The notes under the pieces: generated by a model | Told to the model about the DNA's origin: nothing | What the model saw: the letters and a program-made list of their open reading frames with translations, nothing else | The model's database searches: none | Made by a program: the position numbers and the translations under genes | Shown here: positions 35,232-47,787 of the stretch, one piece after another | Layout of the letters: every line of letters starts with the position of its first letter | How positions within the stretch are numbered: the first letter of the stretch is position 1 | DNA from: Zea mays | Taxonomy: Eukaryota; Streptophyta; Magnoliopsida; Poales; Poaceae | Length of the DNA stretch: 64,000 bases | Assembly (NCBI RefSeq): GCF_902167145.1 | Contig: NC_050099.1 | Span: 237,968,588 to 238,032,587 of the forward strand | Direction: 5' to 3'

Positions 35232-37715
35232 TGTGATACCCAATTTGCAAAGAAGAGAAGTTGGAGTTTATTCTTTCTTGTTTTTTTTGCTTCTCGTTTG
35301 GGTAGTGCACTTTTGGAGTTTGGAATTGTTGGGTAGCATTCGCTAGTAAAACAATAGAATTTTGGTTAGACTTGTGCGCCGGGGTCGGGAGTTGACGCGT
35401 GAGCGAGTTGGGCCGTGGTTCTTGATCCGGCCCACTAACCCCCCCTAACCCTAGCCGCCCCTTCCCCTAATTCCCTTCCCCTTGTGCAGCCGCCCCCCCC
35501 TCTCTAGCCTTTGGCCGCCATCCCCTCCCCCTAATTCCCTCTCTCTTGTGCAGCAGCCCCCATCCCCTCAACCCTAGCCGCCACCCCCCCCTCCCATCTC
35601 CTCCTCTCCAAGTGATGTCCTTCCTCGCCGGATCTTCTTCGTGTGGGTGCAAGTTCCGATTGGAGAATTGGTGGGAGGAAGGAAGGAGGAAAGGAGGAAC
35701 CCAAGGTGATTTTGTGATTAACTCTTGTTTATTTGTGCTGCAATTCAATCGATTAGATGTTTACGTATGCGAATTGGTAGAGGTGCTGTCCAGAAATTTT
35801 GTGGGTGCGCGAACAGCAGTAGTTCTAGCAGATTCTGGGAATTTTTCGTGGGTAATTAGTGGGAATCAGTGGGAGAATCATCTAGAGCTTTTTCATACCT
35901 TTCCAATGAGTACTTATGCGCTCGATTCGGAGTTATATTTTAGGAGATATCGCTGTTTGATTCCGGGTATGTTGCTGTCCAAAAAAAAAAACAGATTTTG
36001 CAGGTGGGCAAACAGCAGTAGTATTAGCAGTTTCTGGGGATTTTTCGTGGGAACTTAGTGATAATCAATATGAGAATCATTTAGAGCTTTGTCATACCTT
36101 TCCAACGAGTACTTATGCACTCGATTCGGAGTTATATTTTAGGAGATATTGCTGTTTGAATCCGGGTATGTTGCTGTCAAAAAAAAACAGATTTATGCAG
36201 GTGGGCGAACAGCAGTAGTATTAGCAGTTTCTGGGAATTTTTCGTGGGAAATTGGTGATAATCAATATGAGAATCATGTAGAGCCTTGTCATACCTTTCC
36301 AACGAGTACTTATGCGTTTGATTCGGAGTTATAATTTAGGAGATATCGCTGTTTGAATCCGGTTATGTTGCTGTCCAAAAACAGATTGCAGGGTGTATCT
36401 TGTAGACGAGTTTGGGCTAATTAGATGCTGGAATTTAATTATCATTTGAATATAAAACTTGTGAGAAATTTTATGTAGATGCTTCCGTAGTTTTTGATTG
36501 ATATCACTGCTGTTATAATTTTAAAGTTATGAAATTATCAAGCAGCACCGCTGCAGTTTGGTGGTGATGGGGAGAGTTGTCGCTCGCAACGGGTTGGAAT
36601 TGTGCGTAGGTGCGGCGTTGTTTATTAGCGTTTGTTATGTTGATTTGTACACTAAGGTGTGTGTCAAAAACAGGTGGTGGACTTCCGGATCGTACTTAGT
36701 ACCATTCCAAATTCCCGGTGAAGGCAAGTAAATACAGTGGTGGTTGCTACCGTTTGGTTTGCATCCTATGCCTTGTCATTGAGTATGCATAAGTATTAAA
36801 TGTGTTAATCATTGAATTCTATGATGAAGTTTATTTGTTCAAAAGAATTAATTCTCAATTGTCTAATATTGAGGATGATCATGATTTGGGAATGATATAT
36901 GTGGTTGATTCCCATCTTAGATGAAGTTGAAGTATCTTTTTGAATCATGTTGTATGAAGTGTTGTAGGCATGTCATGCACATCGCATCATCCATATTGCA
37001 TTTTGAAGTTATGTCGTGATCTTATGGTCCGACCGTACCGGTACACTTTTAGCATCGTACGTTGCCCGAGGAGGGGTACGATGCGGCTTCATACCCTTAG
37101 AGGTATGAAGGCAGAAGTCATCCTTGCATTTGCAGACATTTGCACTCATGAGGTATATATGAAGTGTGACATTACTATGTTACTATTGTGGTTTCTACCT
37201 GCGAGGTGTGGTAACTAGGTGTGTTGTACGTTGTATTCGTGCTGCACCTTCGTAATAAGAAGGTTGCGAAATCAAATGGTGGTAAAACAATGTTCTTATG
37301 TGGTTAAACAGTTTGTTATTATTTTACTTGCTGAGATGTGTCATCTCACTCTTGCATTACTCAATGCAGGTACTTGATATATGTTGGGAATGAGGGGAGT
37401 AGCAGCACGTCCACTTTCACTCTCATATTAAGGCTGCCCAAGCGCATCCATGATTTAATTAGAAACTTGATGTCAAAGGATGTTTTTTTACTAGTCATGC
37501 GCACTGGTTAATTCAGTTCATGTCGTATGTTTAACTTTCCTTTGCTAGCCGTTTAATAATACTTAGTATGTTTTTTGTCATGATACATGTTTATACACTG
37601 TTGCCCCCTCCTTTATGCTATTTTGCAAAGGAGATGCTGTCGAAATTTTATATACGGATGTCAGAAGTGTAGTTCAGTAGCATTCCGGGGTGTTTGTGGA
37701 TTCCGGGATGTTACA
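35232..37715 (+). repeat. Element E 3' LTR
   Basis: 2484 bp, near-identical to 28591-31074 with the same tandem array. Differences include CAATTGAAT/CAATAGAAT near the start and different C- and A-run lengths. Confidence 0.93.
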
Positions 37716-37736
37716 CAAGGGCACATTTCCCTTTCA
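37716..37736 (-). repeat. Sirevirus D 3' LTR, last bases
   Basis: Target duplication CAAGG followed by GCACATTTCCCTTTCA, which completes the D LTR interrupted at 28590. Confidence 0.9.
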
Positions 37737-38495
37737 ATCTCCCCCCTTTTGGTGATTTATGCCAACACAATAAAAAGCAACTAAAGGAAGTGCAACATCA
37801 ATACAAATGAGAACTCAAAATTGTTTTGATTCAAATTTGACATATATGGATCATTCTTTGCCACCACTTGGTTTGTTTTTGCAAATCAAATTCAATTTCC
37901 AATTGAGAGATATTTCAAGAGAAATTGATCAAAGATTTAAAAACTCCCCCTTTTCCCATAATCAAGCCTTCTCCCCACAAGGGACCAATGTTTTGACAAT
38001 AAGAGACAAACAAAAGTATTTTGACAAACAAAAACTCTAACTCTAACTATTTTCAAAATTCTCAAGTGGTAGCTGATCCATTTCTTGCTTTGGCCTTATT
38101 TTCTCCCCCTTTGGCATCAAGCACCAAAACGGGATCAATTTTGGCCCTTTAACCCCATTGCCTCACCAAAATCTTCAACTAAGAGTAAAAAGGCAATAAG
38201 AGTACAAAGATGAACTTGGAATTATTTACTCTTTCATCGGAGTGCAGTGGAAGTCTTGCATGGTCCAAGTCCACCTTTCCCCTTTCAAACCTCCTTTGAG
38301 ACTAAATTAAGCAAACTCAAGCACACAGTTAGTCTCAAAGGGTCAAGTTGTAGCACATCTCGCCCTAAATATGTGCATCACTTGCAAATGGACTTGTGAG
38401 GTCCGGGGAGTGCTTGTACAACTTGAGCACCATAAATAAACAACAAAATGCATTAAGGAACATGATCAAGGCATAAAACACATGTATGCTATAAA
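37737..38495 (-). other. Sirevirus D polypurine tract and 3' UTR
   Basis: The polypurine tract is the complement of 37737-37750 next to the LTR. Further purine tracts are at about 37944 and 38103. The sequence parallels the 3' UTR of B (6128-6903). No gene. Confidence 0.85.
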
Positions 38496-39306
38496 TCAAT
38501 CCAAGTTCCGCGAATCTAAGACATTTAGCTCACTACGCAGCCTACAAAAGGTCGACTCATCTAGAGGCTTGGTAAAGATATCGACTAGCTGGTTTTCGGA
38601 GCTAACATGAAACACTTCGATATCCCCCTTTTGCTGGTGGTCTCTCAAAAAGTGATGTCGGATGTCTATGTGCTTTGTGCGGTTGTGTTCAACAGGATTA
38701 TCCGCCATGCGGATAGCACTCTCATTATCACATAGGAGTGGGACTTTGCTCAGATTGTAGCCAAAGTCCCTGAGGGTTTGCCTCATCCAAAGTAGTTGCG
38801 CGCAACACTGTCCTGCGGCAACATACTCGGCCTCAGCGGTGGATAGGGCAACGGAGGTTTGTTTCTTAGAGCTCCACGACACCAGGGACCTTCCTAAGAA
38901 TTGGCACGTCCCCGATGTACTCTTCCTATCGACCTTACATCCAACATAGTCGGAGTCTGAATATCCAATCAAGTCAAAGGTAGACCCCTTTGGATACCAG
39001 ATCCCGAAGCAAGGCGTAGCGACTAAATATCTAAGAATTCGCTTCACAGCCACTAAGTGACACTCCCTTGGATCGGATTGAAATCTAGCACACATGCATA
39101 CACTAAGCATAATATTCGGTATACTAGCACATAAATAAAGTAAAGACACTATCATAGACTGGTATGCCTTTTGATCAACGGACTTACCTCCTTTGTTGTG
39201 GTCGGTGTGTCCATCGGTTCCCATTGAAGTCTTTGCGGGCTTGGCGTCCTTCATCCCAAACCGCTTGATCAAGTCTTGCGTGTACTTGGTTTGGGAGATG
39301 AAGGTC
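38496..39306 (-). pseudogene. Sirevirus D pol C-terminus (RT thumb and RNase H)
   Basis: About 270 codons from [12 protein letters not shown] to the normal end [10 protein letters not shown], including RNase H motifs ([43 protein letters not shown]). It is very close to B pol. Truncated at 39306 by insertion of F, whose LTR end reads on in the same frame by chance. No internal stop seen. Confidence 0.92.
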
Positions 39307-40598
39307 TGAAAGTCGCCTAGAGGGGGGTGAATAGGGTGAAACTGAAATTCCCAAAAATAATCACAACTACAAGCCGGGTTAGCGTTAGAAATATAATCAA
39401 GTCCGCGAGAGAGGGTGCAAAACAAATCGCAAGCGAATAAAGGAGTGTGACACACGGATTTGTTTTACCGAGGTTCGGTTTTCACAAACCTACTCCCCGT
39501 TGAGGTGGTCACAAAGACCGGGTCTCTTTCAACCCTTTCCCTCTCTCAAACGGTCCCTCGGACCGAGTGAGCTTTTCTTCTCAATCACTTGGAACACAAA
39601 GTTCCCACAAGGACCACCACAAGATTGGTGTCTCTTGCCTCAATTACAAGTGAGTTTGATCGCAACAAAGAATGAGAAAGAAAGCAAGCGATCCAAGCGC
39701 AAGAGCTCAAAAGAACACGGCAAATCACTCTCACTAGTCACTAGTGCTTTTGTGGAGTTGGGAGAGGATTTGATCACTTGGGTGTGTCTAGAATTGAATG
39801 CCTAGCTCTTGTAAGTAGTTGGAAGGTGAAAAACTTGGATGACTTGAATGTGGGGTGGTTGGGGGTATTTATAGCCCCAACCACCAAACTAGCCGTTTGG
39901 TGGTGGCTGACTGTCGTATGGTGCACCGGACATGTCCGGTGTGCACCGGACATGTCTGGTGCGCCAGCCACGTCACCAGGCCGTTGGGATTCGACCGTTG
40001 GAGCTTCTGACTTCTGGGCCCGCCTGGCTGTCCGGTGTACACCGGACAAGTACTGTAGATTGACCGGTGCACCGTCTCGCGCGTGCCTGACTTCTGCGCG
40101 CTTCTGGCGCGCATTAAATGCGCCTGCAGGTGACCGTTGGCGCGAAGTAGTCGTTGCTCTGCTGGTTCACCGGACAGTCCGGTGTACACCGGACAGTCCG
40201 GTGAATTATAGCGGAGCAATTTCCCAAGGCTGGCGAGTTCCAGAGCCGCTCTTCCTCACCGGACAGTCCGGTGAATTATAGCGGAGCGCCTCTGAATTTT
40301 CCCGAAGGTGATGAGTTTGACTTGGAGTCCTCTGGTGCACCGGACACTGTCCGGTGGCGCACCAGACACTGTCTGGTGGCACACCGGACTATCCGGTGCG
40401 CCAGACCAGAGGTGCCTTCGGTTATCCCTTGCTCTCTTTGTTGAACCCCATACTTGGTCTTTTTATTGGCTAAGTGTGAACCTTTGGCACCTGTATAACT
40501 TATACACTAGAGCAAACTAGTTAGTCCAATTATTTGTGTTGGGCAATTCAACCACCAAAATTAATTAGGAAAATAGGTGTAAGCCTAATTCCCTTTCA
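39307..40598 (-). repeat. Sirevirus F 3' LTR
   Basis: 1292 bp, TGAAAGTCGCC to CCCTTTCA on the plus strand, same family as A and G. Palindromes lie at about 39923-39960, 40168-40203, 40258-40275 and 40337-40400; several are degenerate (for example GGACTATCC and AGACACTGTCT). Confidence 0.92.
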
Positions 40599-41450
40599 AT
40601 CTCCCCCTTTTTGGTGATTGATGCCAACACAAACCAAAGCAAGTATAGAAGTACATAATTGAACTAGCTTACATAATGTAAGTGCAAAGGTTGCTTGGAA
40701 TTGAGCCAATATAAATACTTATAAGATATGCATGGATTGTTTCTTCATTTTTAACATTTTGGACCATGCTTGCACCACATGTTTTGTTTTTGCAGATTCT
40801 TTTGTAAATCCTTTTCAAAGTCCTTTTGCAAGTAGTCAAAGGTAAATAAGTAAGTTTTCGAGAAGCATTTTTAAGATTTGAAATTCTCCCCCTGTTTCAA
40901 ATGCTTTTCCTTTGACTAAACAAAACTCCCCCTAAATAAAATTCTCCTCTTAGTGTTCAAGAGGGTTTTGATATATCAATTTTGAAATGCTACTTTCTCC
41001 CCCTTTTGAACACAATAAGATACCAATTTTAAATTTATCAATTGAGAATCATACCAATTGAAAAGTCTTTTTTTTAAAATTAGGTGGTGGTGCGGTCCTT
41101 TTGCTTTGGGCTAATACTTTCTCCCCCTTTGGCATAAATCGCCAAAAACGGAGTCATTAGAGCCCTTAGAAATACTCTCTCCCCCTTTGGTCATAAATAA
41201 ATGAGTGATGATTATACCAAAGAACGAAGTCCTTTTTATTTGGACTCATGTTCTCTCCCCCCAAAGATGGAGAGTTGCGCGGAGCGACGGCGAAGGATGA
41301 GTTACGGAGTGGAAGCCTTTGTCTTCGCCGAAGACTCCAATTCCCTTTCAATAGACCTATGACTTGGTTTGAAATAAACTTGAAGACACATTAGTCATAG
41401 CATATGAAAGAGACATGATCAAAGGTATATGAATGAGCTATGTGTGCAAA
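40599..41450 (-). other. Sirevirus F polypurine tract and 3' UTR
   Basis: The primary tract abuts the LTR (complement of 40599-40614). At least five more tracts of the AGGGGGAG kind follow at about 40887, 40927, 40996, 41110, 41178 and 41253. No coding region. Confidence 0.85.
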
Positions 41451-44400
41451 TCAACAAAAGAAGTTCCTAGAATCAAGAATATTTAGCTCATGCCTAAGTT
41501 TGTTAAAGGTTTGTTCATCAAGAGGCTTGGTAAAGATATCGGCTAATTGATCTTTCGTATTAATGTATGAAATCTCGATATCTCCCTTTTGTTGGTGATC
41601 CCTTAAAAAGTGATACCGAATGGCTATGTGTTTAGTGCGGCTATGCTCAACGGGATTATCCGCCATGCGGATTGCACTCTCATTATCACATAGAAGAGGA
41701 ACTTTGGTTAATTTGTAACCATAGTCCCTAAGGGTTTGCCTCATCCAAAGTAGTTGCGCGCAACAATGTCCTGCGGCAATGTACTCGGCCTCGGCGGTAG
41801 AAAGAGCTACGGAATTTTGCTTCTTTGAAGCCCAAGACACCAAGGATCTTCCCAAGAACTGGCAAGACCCCGATGTGCTCTTTCTATTAATTTTACACCC
41901 TGCCCAATCGACATCTGAATAACCAATTAAATCAAATGTGGATCCCCTAGGATACCAAAGCCCAAACTTAGGAGTATAAACCAAATATCTCAAGATTCGT
42001 TTTACGGCCGTAAGGTGAGCTTCCTTAGGGTCGGCTTGGAATCTTGCACACATGCATACGGAAAGCATAATATCCGGTTGAGATGCACATAAATATAGCA
42101 AAGAGCCTATCATCGACCGGTATACCTTTTGATCGACGGATTTACCTCCTTCGTCGAGGTCGAGATGCCCATTAGTTCCCATGGGTGTCTTGATGGGTTT
42201 AGCATCCTTCATCCCAAACTTGCTTAGAATATCTTGAGTATACTTTGTTTGGCTTAGGAAGGTGCCCTCTTGGAGTTGCTTTACTTGAAATCCTAAGAAA
42301 TACTTCAACTCCCCCATCATAGACATCTCGAACTTTTGTGTCATGATCCTACTAAATTCTTCACATGTAGACTCGTTAGTAGACCCAAATATAATATCAT
42401 CAACATAAATTTGGCATACAAACAAGTCATTTTCAAGAGTTTTAGTGAATAAAGTAGGATTGGCCTTTCCGACTTTGAATCCATTAGTGATAAGGAAATC
42501 CCTAAGGCATTCATACCATGCTCGTGGGGCTTGCTTAAGCCCATAAAGCGCCTTAGAGAGTTTATACACATTGTTAGGGTACTCACTATCTTCAAAGCCG
42601 GGAGGTTGCTCAACATAGACCTCTTCCTTGATTGGTCCATTGAGGAAGGCACTCTTCACGTCCATTAGGTAAAGCTTGAAGCCATGGTAAGTAGCATAGG
42701 CCAATAATATACGAATTGACTCAAGCCTAGCTACGGGTGCATAGGTTTCACCGAAATCCAAACCTTCGACTTGGGAGTATCTCTTGGCCACAAGTCGAGC
42801 TTTGTTCCTTGTCACCACACCATGCTCATCTTGCTTGTTGCGGAAAACCCACTTGGTTCCTACAACATTTTGGTTAGGACGTGGAACTAAATGCCATACC
42901 TCATTCCTAGTGAAGTTGTTGAGCTCCTCTTGCATTGCCACCACCCAATCCAAATCTTGAAGTGCTTCCTCTACCCTGTGTGGCTCAATAGAGGAAACAA
43001 AAGAGTAATGTTCACAAAAATGTGCAACACGAGATCTAGTGGTTACCCCCTTATGAATGTCGCCGAGGATGGTGTCGACGGGGTGATCTCGTTGGATTGC
43101 TTGGTGGACTCTTGGGTGTGGCGGCCTTTGCTCTTCATCCTCCTTGTCTTGATCATTTGCATCTCCCCCTTGATCATTGCCGTCATCTTGAGGTGGCTCA
43201 TCTCTTTGATCTTCTCCTTCATCAACTTGAGCCTCATCCTCATTTTGAGTTGGTGGAGATGCTTGCGTGGAGGAGGACGGTTGATCTTGTGCATTTGGAG
43301 GCTCTTCGGATTCCTTAGGACACACATCCCCAATGGACATGTTCCTTAGCGCGATGCATGGAGCCTCCTCATCACCTATCTCATCAAGATCAACTTGCTC
43401 TACTTGAGAGTCATTAGTCTTATCAAACACAACGTCACAAGAAACTTCAACTTGTCCAGTGGACTTGTTAAAGACTCTATATGCCCTTGTGTTTGAATCA
43501 TATCCTAGTAAAAAGCCTTCTACAGTCTTAGGAGCAAATTTAGATTTTCTACCTCTTTTAATAAGAATGAAGCATTTGCTACCAAAGACTCTAAAATATG
43601 AAATGTTGGGCTTTTTACCGGTTAGGAGTTCGTATGATGTCTTCTTGAGGATTCGGTGTAGATATAACCGGTTGATGGCGTAGCAGGCGGTGTTGACCGC
43701 CTCAGCCCAAAACCGATCCGAAGTCTTGTACTCATCAAGCATGGTTCTTGCCATGTCCAATAGAGTTCGATTCTTCCTCTCCACTACACCATTTTGTTGT
43801 GGGGTGTAGGGAGAAGAGAACTCATGCTTGATGCCCTCCTCCTCAAGTAAGCCTTCAATTTGAGAGTTCTTGAACTCCGTCCCGTTGTCGCTTCTAATTT
43901 TCTTGATCTTTAAGCCGAACTCGTTTTGAGCCCGTCTCAAGAATCCCTTTAAGGTCTCTTGGGTGTGAGATTTTTCCTGCAAAAAGAACACCCAAGTGAA
44001 GCGAGAATAATCATCCACAATTACTAGACAGTACTTACTCCCGCCGATGCTTATGTAAGCAATCGGGCCGAATAGATCCATGTGTAGGAGCTCCAGTGGC
44101 CTGTCAGTCGTCATGATGTTCTTGTGTGGATGATGGATACCAACTTGCTTTCCTGCTTGGCATGTGCTACAAACCCTGTCTTTCTCAAAATGAACATTGG
44201 TTAATCCTAAAATGTGCTCTCCCTTTAGAAGCTTATGAAGATTCTTCATCCCAACATGTGCTAGTCGGCGATGCCAGAGCCAGCCCATGTTAGTCTTAGC
44301 AATTAAGCAAGTGTCGAGTTCAGCTCTATCAAAATCTACCAAGTATAGCTGACCCTCTAACACTCCCTTAAATGCTATTGAATCATCACTTCTTCTAAAG

Positions 44401-44693
44401 ACAGTGACACCTACATCAGTAAAAAGACAGTTGTAGCCCATTTGACATAATTGAGAAACGGAAAGCAAATTGTAATCTAAAGAATCTACAAGAAAAACAT
44501 TGGAAATGGAATGGTCAGGTGATATAGCAATTTTACCCAAACCTTTGACCAAACCTTGATTTCCATCCCCGAATGTGATCGCTCTTTGGGGATCTTGGTT
44601 TTTCTCATAGGAGGAGAACATTTTCTTCTCCCCTGTCATGTGGTTTGTGCACCCGCTGTCGATGATCCAACTTGATCCCCCGGATGCATAAAC
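41451..44693 (-). CDS. Sirevirus F Pol: protease, integrase, RT, RNase H; open
   Basis: About 1080 codons open from the conserved [19 protein letters not shown] start (44693) to [11 protein letters not shown]. Order is copia type: protease DSG near residue 11; zinc region HRRLAHVG...CSTCQAGKQ; integrase [25 protein letters not shown]; reverse transcriptase [10 protein letters not shown] and YVDDIIFGS; RNase [11 protein letters not shown] and [11 protein letters not shown]. There is no ATG at the start; the first Met is 18 codons in, so Pol must be made by frameshift, readthrough or splicing from gag. Small changes (VAKRYSQ for the VAKGYSQ common in relatives, LYLMDVK for LYQMDVK) may affect RT. 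Confidence 0.92.
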   Translation of the reverse strand, partial: VYASGGSSWIIDSGCTNHMTGEKKMFSSYEKNQDPQRAITFGDGNQGLVKGLGKIAISPDHSISNVFLVDSLDYNLLSVSQLCQMGYNCLFTDVGVTVFRRSDDSIAFKGVLEGQLYLVDFDRAELDTCLIAKTNMGWLWHRRLAHVGMKNLHKLLKGEHILGLTNVHFEKDRVCSTCQAGKQVGIHHPHKNIMTTDRPLELLHMDLFGPIAYISIGGSKYCLVIVDDYSRFTWVFFLQEKSHTQETLKGFLRRAQNEFGLKIKKIRSDNGTEFKNSQIEGLLEEEGIKHEFSSPYTPQQNGVVERKNRTLLDMARTMLDEYKTSDRFWAEAVNTACYAINRLYLHRILKKTSYELLTGKKPNISYFRVFGSKCFILIKRGRKSKFAPKTVEGFLLGYDSNTRAYRVFNKSTGQVEVSCDVVFDKTNDSQVEQVDLDEIGDEEAPCIALRNMSIGDVCPKESEEPPNAQDQPSSSTQASPPTQNEDEAQVDEGEDQRDEPPQDDGNDQGGDANDQDKEDEEQRPPHPRVHQAIQRDHPVDTILGDIHKGVTTRSRVAHFCEHYSFVSSIEPHRVEEALQDLDWVVAMQEELNNFTRNEVWHLVPRPNQNVVGTKWVFRNKQDEHGVVTRNKARLVAKRYSQVEGLDFGETYAPVARLESIRILLAYATYHGFKLYLMDVKSAFLNGPIKEEVYVEQPPGFEDSEYPNNVYKLSKALYGLKQAPRAWYECLRDFLITNGFKVGKANPTLFTKTLENDLFVCQIYVDDIIFGSTNESTCEEFSRIMTQKFEMSMMGELKYFLGFQVKQLQEGTFLSQTKYTQDILSKFGMKDAKPIKTPMGTNGHLDLDEGGKSVDQKVYRSMIGSLLYLCASQPDIMLSVCMCARFQADPKEAHLTAVKRILRYLVYTPKFGLWYPRGSTFDLIGYSDVDWAGCKINRKSTSGSCQFLGRSLVSWASKKQNSVALSTAEAEYIAAGHCCAQLLWMRQTLRDYGYKLTKVPLLCDNESAIRMADNPVEHSRTKHIAIRYHFLRDHQQKGDIEISYINTKDQLADIFTKPLDEQTFNKLRHELNILDSRNFFC

Positions 44694-44706
44694 CTACAAA
44701 ACAAGT

Positions 44707-46340
44707 TTAGTTCTTCACTTTAGGTACCCAAATGGTTTTGGGTCCTTTGGCATTAGATACAAGAACTTTGGGTACCCAAACACAAGTCTTTGGCCCCTTG
44801 TGCTTGCCCCCAACATATTTGGCAACTACCTTGCCGGATTTGTTAGTTAACACATAAGAAGCATCAAAAGTTTTAAATGAAATGTCATGATCATTTGATG
44901 CACTAGGAGTTTTCTTTTTAGGCAACTTAGCACGGGTTGGTTGCCTAGAACTAGATGTCTCACCCTTATACATAAAAGCATGGTTAGGGCCAGAGTGAGA
45001 CTTCCTAGAATGAATTCTCCTAATTTTGTCCTCGGGATAACCGACAGGGTACAAAATGTAACCCTCGTTATCCTGAGGCATGGGAGCCTTGCCCTTAACA
45101 AAGTTGGACAATTTCTTAGGAGGGGCATTAAGTTTGACATTGCCTCCCTGTTGGAAGCCAATGCCATCCTTAATGCCAGGGCGTCTCCCATTATAGAGCA
45201 TACTACGAGCAAATTTAAATTTTTCATTTTCAATTGCATGCTCGGCAATTTTAGCGTCTAGTTTGGCTATATGATCATTTTGTTGTTTAATTAAAGTCAT
45301 GTGATCATGTATAACATCAATGTTAACATCTCTACATCTAGTACAAATAGTAGTATGCTCAACGGTAGATGTAGAGGATTTGCAAGAATTAAGTTCAACA
45401 ATCTTAGAACGCAATATATCATTTTTGTCTCTAAGATCGGAAATAGTAGCATTGCAAACATCAAAATCTTTAGCCTTAGCAAGCAATTTTTCATTTTCAT
45501 TTCTAAGGCTAGCAAGAGAAATGTTTAGTTCTTCAATCCTAGCAAGCAAATCATCATTATCATTTCTAGGATTGGGAATTGAAACATTACAAGCATTTGA
45601 ATCAACCTTAGCTAACAAATTAGCATTTTCATTTCTAAGGTTGTCAATAATTTCATGGCAAGAGCTTAGCTCACTAGAAAGTTTTTCACATTTATCTACT
45701 TCTAGATCGTAAGCATTTTTGACCTTAACATGCTTCTTATTTTCTTTAATAAGGAAGTCCTCTTGGGTGTCCAAGAGATCATCCTTTTCATGAATGGCAC
45801 TAATCAATTCATTAAGTTTCTCTTTTTGTTGCATGTTGAGGTTGGCAAAAATAGTGCGTAAGTTATCTTCCTCATCACTAGCATTTTCATCACTAGAAGA
45901 CTCATATCTAGTGGAGGATTTGGATTTAACCTTCTTCTTTTTGCCGTCCTTTGCCATGAGGCACTTGTGGCCGACGTTGGGGAAGAGAAGACCCTTGGTG
46001 ACGGCGATGTTGGCGGCGTCCTCGTCGTCGGAGGAGTCGCTAGAGCTTTCGTCGGAGTCCCACTCCCGACAAACATGGGCATCGCCGCCCTTCTTCTTGT
46101 AGTACCTCTTCTTCTCCTTTCTTCTCCCCTTCTTGTCGTCACCCCTGTCACTAGAAATAGGATATTTAGCTATAAAGTGACCGGGCTTACCACACTTGTA
46201 GCAAACCTTCTTGGAGCGGGGCTTGTAATCTTTCCCCCTCCTTTGCTTGAGGATTTGGTGAAAGCTTTTGATGACGAGCGCCATTTCCTCGTTGTCGAGC
46301 TTGGAGGCGTCGATGGGTGTTCTACTCGGTGTAGACTCCT
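44707..46340 (-). pseudogene. Sirevirus F gag, 5' end cut off by G
   Basis: Open from the insertion point of G (46340) to WVPKVKN at 44707. It has the zinc knuckle, acidic stretch, coiled coil with four LRNENxxLLAK-type repeats and basic tail. The knuckle reads CYKCGKPGHFIAKY: its last zinc ligand is Tyr (TAT) where A and G have Cys, which should weaken RNA packaging. The N-terminal half (capsid) is on the other side of G, outside the window. Confidence 0.9.
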
Positions 46341-47647
46341 TGAAAGGGAATTAGGCTTACACCTAGTTCCTAAATAATTTTGGTGGTTGAATTGCCCAAC
46401 ACAAATAATTGGACTAACTAGTTTGCTCTAGTGTATGAGTTATACAGGTGTCAAAGGTTCACAACAAGCCAATTAAAAAGACCAAAGTTGGGTTCAAAAT
46501 AGAGAGCTAAAGGCATTCCGAAAGGCTTCCTGGTCTGGCGCACCGGACTGTCCGGTGGCGCACCGGACAGTGTCCGGTGCACCAGGGGGCTTCGCGCTGA
46601 ACTCCTCAGCCTCGGGAATTTCCAGAGCCAGCACGCTATAATTCACCGGACTGTCCGGTGTACACCGGACAGTGTCCGGTGCTCCAAGAAGACGCGGCTC
46701 TAGAACTTGGCAGCCTCGGGAATTTGCAACGGCTGCTCCGCTATAATTCACCGGACATGTCTGGTGTACACCGGACTGTCCGGTGTAACTGCGGGGCAAC
46801 GACTACTTCGCGCCAACGGTCACCTGCAACGGCATTTAATGCGCGCCAGAGCGCGCAGAAGTCAGGCACGCATGTAGTGGCGCACCAGACACTCTACAAT
46901 ACATGTCTGGTGCGCCACCGGACATCCAGGCGGGCCCAGAAGTCAGAACTCCAACGGTCGAATCCCAACGGATTTGGTGACGTGGCTGGCGCACCGGACA
47001 TGTCCGGTGTGCACCGGATTGTCCGGTGCACCATGCGACAGACAGCCCCACCAAACGGCTAGTTTGGTGGTTGGGGCTATAAATACCCCCAACCACCCAC
47101 CATTCATTGCATCCAAGTTTTCCACTTCTCAACCACTTACAAGAGCTAGGCATTCAATTCTAGACACACCAAAGAGATCAAATCCTCTCCAATTCCACAC
47201 AAGGCTTTAGTGATTAGCGAGAGAGATTTGTCGTGTTCTTTTGAGCTCTTGCGCTTGGATTGCTTCTTTTCTTTCTCACTTGTTCTTGTGATCAAAACTC
47301 CATTGTAATCAAGGCAAGAGGCACCAATTGTGTGGTGGCCCTTGCGGGGAAGTTTTGTTCCCGGCTTTGATTTGAGAAGAGAAGCTCACTCGGTCCGAGG
47401 GACCGTTTGAGAGAGGGAAGGGTTGAAAGAGACCCGGCCTTTGTGGCCTCCTCAACGGGGAGTAGGTTTGCGAGAACCGAACCTCGGTAAAACAAATCCG
47501 CGTGTCACACTCTTCATTTGCTTGCGATTTGTTTTGCGCCCTCTCTCTCGGACTTATTATTATTTCTAACGCTAACCCGGCTTGTAGTTGTGTTTATATT
47601 TGTAAATTTCAGTTTCGCCCTATTCACCCCCCTCTAGGCGACTATCA
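46341..47647 (+). repeat. Sirevirus G 5' LTR
   Basis: 1307 bp, TGAAAGGGAATTAGGC to GGCGACTATCA. It matches the A LTR in reverse orientation. Palindrome blocks lie near 46540-46580, 46643-46680, 46750-46785, 46902-46925 and 46995-47030. Confidence 0.93.
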
Positions 47648-47784
47648 GGGCTTGTTCGGTTAGCTCTCAATCCATGTGGATTGAGCGGGATTGGATGGGT
47701 TTGAATCCCAAACAGCTCAAACTTCTTCACAATTTTTTCCAATCCCATCCAATCCATGTGTATTGGGAATAACCGAACAAGCCC
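47648..47784 (+). mobile_element. 137-bp MITE at LTR/PBS junction, PIF/Harbinger-like
   Basis: Perfect 15-bp terminal inverted repeats (GGGCTTGTTCGGTTA at 47648 and its complement at 47770-47784) flanked by TCA on both sides (47645-47647 and 47785-47787). Removing one TCA and the insert restores the LTR/primer-site junction seen in A. A 3-bp duplication suggests the PIF/Harbinger (Tourist) group. It has no coding capacity and an internal ATTGGATGGG / CCCATCCAAT inverted pair. Confidence 0.9.
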
Positions 47785-47787
47785 TCA

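Larger units (their letters stand above)
28591..37715 (+). mobile_element. Element E: 9.1-kb LTR element without genes (LARD type)
   Basis: 9125 bp, flanked by CAAGG (28586-28590 and 37716-37720). Two 2484-bp LTRs (28591-31074 and 35232-37715), TGTGATACCC to GGATGTTACA, differ by roughly a dozen substitutions by eye plus homopolymer changes, so the insertion is young. A tRNA-iMet primer site follows the left LTR and a polypurine tract precedes the right one, so the reverse-transcription signals are kept. The 4.1 kb between has no gag or pol frame. Orientation plus. Only a fossil of an integrase C-terminus (34858-35039) betrays its ancestry. Confidence 0.93.
27396..39306 (-). mobile_element. 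Sirevirus D (B-type), partial, host of E and F
   Basis: Minus-strand copia element. Visible are the 3' LTR (27396-28590 plus 37716/37721-37736, split by E), the polypurine tract and 3' UTR (37737-38495) and the pol C-terminus (38496-39306). The rest was displaced by F at 39307 and lies outside the window. The LTR and RNase H are those of the B family. The 5 bases before the LTR are TGTTC. Confidence 0.9.
39307..46340 (-). mobile_element. Sirevirus F (A-type), 3' two-thirds, host of G
   Basis: Minus-strand copia element inserted in D pol: 3' LTR, polypurine tract, 3' UTR, a complete pol frame and most of gag. Its gag N-terminus and 5' LTR were separated by G at 46341 and lie outside the window. 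The 5 bases before the LTR are AGGTC; the partner duplication is not visible. Confidence 0.92.
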
